A DNA stretch of 64,000 nucleotides from Lewinellaceae bacterium. GTDB taxonomy: Bacteria; Bacteroidota; Bacteroidia; Chitinophagales; Saprospiraceae. Shown here piece by piece: positions 60,416 to 64,000 of the stretch (the first letter of the stretch is position 1; each line of letters begins with the position of its first letter). Where the stretch lies: contig JACJYK010000001.1 in NCBI GenBank assembly GCA_020636135.1, forward strand, positions 544,501 through 608,500, written 5' to 3'. The notes below the pieces were generated by a model. It was not told the origin of the DNA, made no database searches, and saw only the letters and a list, made by a program, of their open reading frames with translations. Position numbers and translations under genes: made by a program.

Positions 60416-60478
60416 AGAGGTAAAAGAGGTATAAGAAGTATAAGAGGTAGCAGAGGAATAAGAGGTGAAAGAGGTGAA
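60416..60478. repeat. nonamer array, 7 units of AGAGGTAAA type
   Basis: Seven consecutive 9-base units starting three bases after the permease stop codon: agaggtaaa, agaggtata, agaagtata, agaggtagc, agaggaata and two agaggtgaa. It is purine-rich in the sense of the upstream gene, like the heptamer arrays after other genes. It is followed directly by a duplicated hairpin. Confidence 0.8.
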
Positions 60479-60561
60479 TGCATGACATCCATAACCCCAG
60501 GTTTTAACCTGGGGACGCAAAAGATGCATGACATCCATAGCCCCAGTTTTTAACCTGTGGG
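60479..60561. repeat. duplicated 46-base hairpin element between convergent genes
   Basis: Two copies, at 60479 and 60525, spaced 46 bases. Each begins tgcatgacatccata and then holds a palindrome: ccccaggtt tt aacctgggg (9-base perfect stem, 60495-60514) in copy 1, ccccagttttt aacctgtggg (imperfect) in copy 2. It lies between the permease and the convergent M1 peptidase, so it could stop transcripts from both sides although no T-tract follows. Confidence 0.8.
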
Positions 60562-60570
60562 ACATTGATT

Positions 60571-62154
60571 TTAATCCGGGAAGAACTCAGCCAGTAACCA
60601 GGTCTCCGGGTCAAGTACCACCCCGGTCACTTCCTGTTCAAAAGCCCACTGAAACGATTGTTTATCTTCGGTGACTTCTATCGTGTAGAAGCCTGATGTA
60701 CCGTCTTTAAAACGGAAAAGCAGCTCCAGCGGAAAATGAAAATGCCCTTCTTTTTGCGATTGCTTCAGGTTCAGGGTCAGTACTTTGGATTTGTATTTCC
60801 AATCGTATTCCAGTTTGGGGTGTCCTGCCGTATACAGCCATTCCTGAAAGAAGTTCTCCAGGTCTTCGCCGGATACTTCTTCCATGACAGCCTGGAAATC
60901 CGGGGTCGTGGCATTGGATAAGGCAAAGTGATGGTAGTATTCACGGATGCCGGTCCAGAAGGCCTGATCTCCCAGCTTGCGCCTTAGCATGTGCAATACC
61001 CAGGCTCCTTTCTGGTATGAGTTGGCATTTAACAGCTGGAAATAGTTGGTCACTCCTTCCTGGATAACCGGTATGGATTTTTTCTGATTGAATGCGATCA
61101 CCGCCTGCCGTTCCTTTTGCAGATAATGGACCAGACTGTCCCTGCCCATGGCATGTTCGGTGTACAGGTCGGTGCAATAGGTGGCAAAACCTTCGCTGAG
61201 CCAGATATGGGGCCAGTCTGCTTCCGAGGCAGAATTGCCAAACCACTGGTGGGCGATCTCGTGCGCCAGTAAGCGCTGAATGCGGCCTTTTCCGGTAACT
61301 GAATTTTCAAAATAAAAAATATTGCTGGCATTTTCCATGCCCCCGAATCGTGTGGTGGACTGAACATTGGCCAGCTTGGCGAATGGATAAGGTCCCAGTT
61401 GTCCGATGAAATAATCCAATATGGGCAGGGCCATGCCATAGTCGAAATAACCTGCTTCCCGGTTTTCAGGGTAGACCCAGCTCGTTATCGGGATACCGTC
61501 GATCTCACCTACTTGTTGTATCGCGAACGGTGCTGCACCAATCGCCATGACTTTCGTTGGCAGCGGTGCTTTCGAGGCATAGACTGTCATGCGGTGGTTT
61601 TGATCCAGGTTGACGGTTTCGAGCAGTTTTCCGTTAGCCACCACTTCGATGTAGGGAGGAGCTATAATTTCCCAGCGTACATAGGCTTTATCTGCAGGGT
61701 GGTCCACACACGGTATCCAGTTTTGTGCCCGGTTGGGCCAATTGTCGGCAAATACCGTCCGGTCGCCAAATTTGTTTCGACCGATGTACAACCCATCGTT
61801 GGGTATACCGTGATAATAAATGGCAAAACGATGCGTGGAACCTTCCTGTACACTGTTATTAATCCATAAACTCGAATCCTGTTGGCTGTAGGGAATGGAA
61901 AGGGAATCGAGTTGCACGGAATCCACCCGCATCCCTTTGCCACTTGCATCCATGGCAATCAGGTCCAGACGAAACCGGTCTGCGTCATGATTGAAATGAA
62001 TGGTGACAGTGGCCAGACCGTGTATCATATCAGAGGTTCCATCAATCTCCAAATGGAAGTTGTATTCTTCGACATCCAGGGTCGGCGGGCCCCAGGTTTG
62101 GGTGTACGCGGAAAAGGTAATCAGCATGAATGCAAGGAAACAAATCGGTTTCAT
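60571..62154 (-). CDS. M1 family metallopeptidase, exported
   Basis: A 527-residue zinc aminopeptidase of family M1. I start it at MKPICFLAFMLITFSAYTQT (62154), a normal signal peptide; the frame upstream is open but reads antisense to the next gene. The exopeptidase motif GGMEN is at 271-275 and the zinc site HEIAHQWFGNS at 298 (His298, Glu299, His302, with Glu321 in SEGFATYC). It probably cleaves peptides in the periplasm. It lacks the long C-terminal ARM domain of classical APN, being a short member. Confidence 0.94.
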   Translation of the reverse strand: MKPICFLAFMLITFSAYTQTWGPPTLDVEEYNFHLEIDGTSDMIHGLATVTIHFNHDADRFRLDLIAMDASGKGMRVDSVQLDSLSIPYSQQDSSLWINNSVQEGSTHRFAIYYHGIPNDGLYIGRNKFGDRTVFADNWPNRAQNWIPCVDHPADKAYVRWEIIAPPYIEVVANGKLLETVNLDQNHRMTVYASKAPLPTKVMAIGAAPFAIQQVGEIDGIPITSWVYPENREAGYFDYGMALPILDYFIGQLGPYPFAKLANVQSTTRFGGMENASNIFYFENSVTGKGRIQRLLAHEIAHQWFGNSASEADWPHIWLSEGFATYCTDLYTEHAMGRDSLVHYLQKERQAVIAFNQKKSIPVIQEGVTNYFQLLNANSYQKGAWVLHMLRRKLGDQAFWTGIREYYHHFALSNATTPDFQAVMEEVSGEDLENFFQEWLYTAGHPKLEYDWKYKSKVLTLNLKQSQKEGHFHFPLELLFRFKDGTSGFYTIEVTEDKQSFQWAFEQEVTGVVLDPETWLLAEFFPD

Positions 62155-62274
62155 GGTTCTTGTCAATGTTGGAGGGTAAGATACGGATTTAGGTACCCTT
62201 CGGGTTGACGTCAGGACTGATAATTTTGTCAGGATGTATGGCTGATTTGCTATCTTCCTTATGCAGATCAAACC

Positions 62275-63264
62275 ATGCTGATGGATACAGTTGAAGGTAA
62301 CGCGGGATCTCCCGGATCTTTTCGGGAAAGCAAGGTCCTGGCTGTTGTTTTGCACGGCCTTACCCGTGGTATCGATTTGCTTTGCACGCAAATACGTCAA
62401 TGTTTTGAACCCCACTATCAGGTGCAAATTTATGCCACGAAATATGCCGGCCATGGTGAGGCGCTGGCCAGGGCTGCCGTTTTGTCCGGCCATTACCGGT
62501 TGATAGCCATCGGGGGAGACGGTACGGTCAGTGATGTGGTCAATGGTATGATCCAGGGGGCAGCTGAGCTGGACAAATCTGCGCATGAACTCCTGCGGTT
62601 AGGGATCCTCCCAAGGGGTTCCGGCAATGACTTTGTGCGCAATTTCGATCAGGCCAGCAACCTCCAGGTTTTGCATGAGGACATCCGGCAGGATCGCTAC
62701 CAAACCATAGACACCGGCTTCCTGCAATTCAAAGGCTCCGATGGTGCAAAAAAGTCCCGGTACTTTATCAACATTGCCGATGTAGGACTTGGAGGGGTGG
62801 TGGCTCACCGCATCAGCACCATGCCCAGGTGGATTCCTGCATTGCTCAAGTACCAATACAGCATCATCCGAACTATATTGCAATACCGGCATCAACGGGT
62901 CAGGATCCAGAGTCCCCAAAGCTCCCGTGAAGGGAAGATACTGGCTTTGATCCTGGCTAATGGGAATTATTTTGGCAAAGGACTGGGCATTGCTCCCTAT
63001 GCCAGCCTCCGTGATGGACAGATTTCAGCGGTATGGATTGGACAGGTCAGTATTCGCGAGTATTTGCGCTACCTTCCCAGGATACGCAACTGTCAGCCCA
63101 TAGACCATGATGAATTGCGGTATTTCGACTGCACTGCGTTAAACATTGACCATCTCGATCATCCATTACCGATCGACCTGGATGGCGAGTTTGTAGGGTT
63201 TACGCCTGCGGAAGTATCGGTTAGCCGGTTTGGCTTCAATGTTTATGGCCAGTTGCGGCAGTGA
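62275..63264 (+). CDS. diacylglycerol kinase family lipid kinase
   Basis: A 329-residue cytoplasmic enzyme of the DAGK/YegS/sphingosine-kinase family, phosphorylating a lipid hydroxyl with ATP. Nucleotide-binding GGDGT is at residues 80-84 (LIAIGGDGTVSDVVNGM), followed by LGILPRGSGNDFVRNF and a beta-sandwich C-terminal half ending VSVSRFGFNVYG. It diverges from the M1 peptidase gene. Met1 or Met3 is possible as start. Confidence 0.93.
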   Translation: MLMDTVEGNAGSPGSFRESKVLAVVLHGLTRGIDLLCTQIRQCFEPHYQVQIYATKYAGHGEALARAAVLSGHYRLIAIGGDGTVSDVVNGMIQGAAELDKSAHELLRLGILPRGSGNDFVRNFDQASNLQVLHEDIRQDRYQTIDTGFLQFKGSDGAKKSRYFINIADVGLGGVVAHRISTMPRWIPALLKYQYSIIRTILQYRHQRVRIQSPQSSREGKILALILANGNYFGKGLGIAPYASLRDGQISAVWIGQVSIREYLRYLPRIRNCQPIDHDELRYFDCTALNIDHLDHPLPIDLDGEFVGFTPAEVSVSRFGFNVYGQLRQ

Positions 63265-63466
63265 ATCAAATCCTTGTTAAACAAATCCACCGGATAATTT
63301 CTTCCTAAATAAGGCAGGTGCAGGTTGGTTATCCCTTTTGATTTGCATTTATTTGTTCATCTCAGGGTAATAGGGTCCTGCTTGTGCCCTTAAGCTTTAC
63401 CTCAAAGATCTACACCATGGGTCATCTAAGGGCAGCATTGCCCATTGGAGAAAGGAAAATAATTCA

Positions 63467-64000
63467 ATGAAAGGAATATTTAGTTCTCTCAGACACCAGC
63501 TGATAAAAAGTGGCAAAACCCGAGCCTATGGGTGGTATGCCTTCGGAGAAATACTCCTGATCGTGGTGGGTATTTTGATCGCACTGGGGATCGACAACTG
63601 GAACGAGGAGCGTAAAGAACGGCGAACGGAACAGTATTTTTTGTCCGGGCTAAAGGAGGAGTTTACAGTGAATAAAATTAGACTGGAAAATCTGATAGCT
63701 GTGGTTCAGGATATTTCAGATGCATCGGAAGAAATTGAAGCTTATTTATCCGGCACGGTAGATACCCTTTCCGAAAAAAGCCTTTCGAGGAAACTTTACC
63801 GGGCATTGGCGTACGATATCATTTACAACCCCAATCAGTCATTATTGAATGAAGTGACAGGCTATGGAAAATTAAATCTCATCACCAGCATGCCGTTGAG
63901 GCAGGTACTGATGGGGTGGCAGCCCTTCATTCAACAAATAAGGCTACAGGAATCCGGTTTGCGTCAGAACAGGAATGAAATTCTGGACCTGCTGAGTAGT
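63467..64000 (+). CDS. DUF6090 family membrane protein, N-terminal part (runs off the window)
   Basis: The first 178 codons of a protein beginning MKGIFSSLRHQLIKSGKTRA. One membrane helix near residues 26-42 (FGEILLIVVGILIALGIDN) is followed by the signature WNEERKERRTEQYFLSGLKE, typical of DUF6090 proteins, then a helical domain. The family is widespread in Bacteroidota, usually in tandem copies, with no known function. The end lies beyond the window. Confidence 0.85.
   Translation, partial: MKGIFSSLRHQLIKSGKTRAYGWYAFGEILLIVVGILIALGIDNWNEERKERRTEQYFLSGLKEEFTVNKIRLENLIAVVQDISDASEEIEAYLSGTVDTLSEKSLSRKLYRALAYDIIYNPNQSLLNEVTGYGKLNLITSMPLRQVLMGWQPFIQQIRLQESGLRQNRNEILDLLSS

Noticed and set aside
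60149..60565. A 138-residue minus-strand ORF across the nonamer array and hairpins.
   Set aside because: Its translation is a low-complexity shadow of the repeats and of the antisense of the permease gene.
1..64000. tRNA, rRNA, transposase or prophage genes.
   Set aside because: I looked for typical TpsiC-arm sequences, conserved 16S/23S blocks and transposase motifs on both strands and saw none, though a covariance-model scan would be more reliable.

Overview
The window reads as chromosomal DNA of a Bacteroidota bacterium, most likely of the Saprospiria type (lineage is inference). Direct signs are a SusC/SusD pair, several TonB- or lipoprotein-type envelope proteins, head-GIN (DUF2807), DUF5916, DUF4292, DUF4442 and DUF6090 families, PadR-PspC clusters, and repeated -7 boxes of the Bacteroidota form TAnnTTTG upstream of genes. 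I saw no tRNA, rRNA, CRISPR array, transposase or phage gene, so this is mostly ordinary core and accessory chromosome.

Layout. 1-7040 (mostly minus strand): the 5' end of glycyl-tRNA synthetase, release factor RF3, a small outer-membrane barrel gene broken by a frameshift, a DUF5916 outer-membrane protein behind a PIG-L deacetylase, a small lipoprotein and a short hypothetical gene. 7250-10097: a TonB-dependent receptor and a DUF4442 hotdog protein. 10405-22059: a sugar-use block on the plus strand, xylulokinase (TTG start), xylose isomerase, SusC, SusD and a giant FG-GAP/ASPIC-UnbV lipoprotein, with terminators after SusD and after the last gene. 22165-28964: a head-GIN protein, a cation/proton antiporter, an aldo/keto reductase, a SulP anion transporter and a flavin monooxygenase. 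29114-32060: a PadR-PspC cluster with a second head-GIN lipoprotein; the PspC gene is split by a frameshift at a run of ten A. 32526-39517: two small unknown genes, then the operon TPR protein, DUF4292 lipoprotein, hflX and M29 aminopeptidase, then pyruvate kinase. 39733-42084: acpP, fabF and rnc. 42180-49016: a polysaccharide or deoxy-amino-sugar region (GT39-like membrane transferase, FdtA-like ketoisomerase, GNAT-like acyltransferase, DegT/FdtB-like aminotransferase) interrupted by an opposite-strand OmpA/coiled-coil pair. 49223-57880: two class-A beta-lactamase-fold serine hydrolases around an Npt-type nucleotide transporter with a HEAT tail, then an exported phosphohistidine plus ATP-grasp protein with a glucan-water-dikinase-like domain order. 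58067-64000: an ABC-type permease, an M1 metallopeptidase, a diacylglycerol-kinase-family lipid kinase and the start of a DUF6090 gene.

The most unusual signals are: (i) the 50.2-57.3 kb neighbourhood, which places a putative nucleotide exchanger beside an exported enzyme that should need ATP; (ii) short-period repeat arrays (7 or 9 bp units) that begin 3-20 bp after stop codons at four separate places; (iii) two frameshifted genes, one exactly at a homopolymer; (iv) a palindromic operator overlapping a consensus promoter ahead of the PadR gene. Functions of families come from recognition of sequence motifs by eye; no searches were run.
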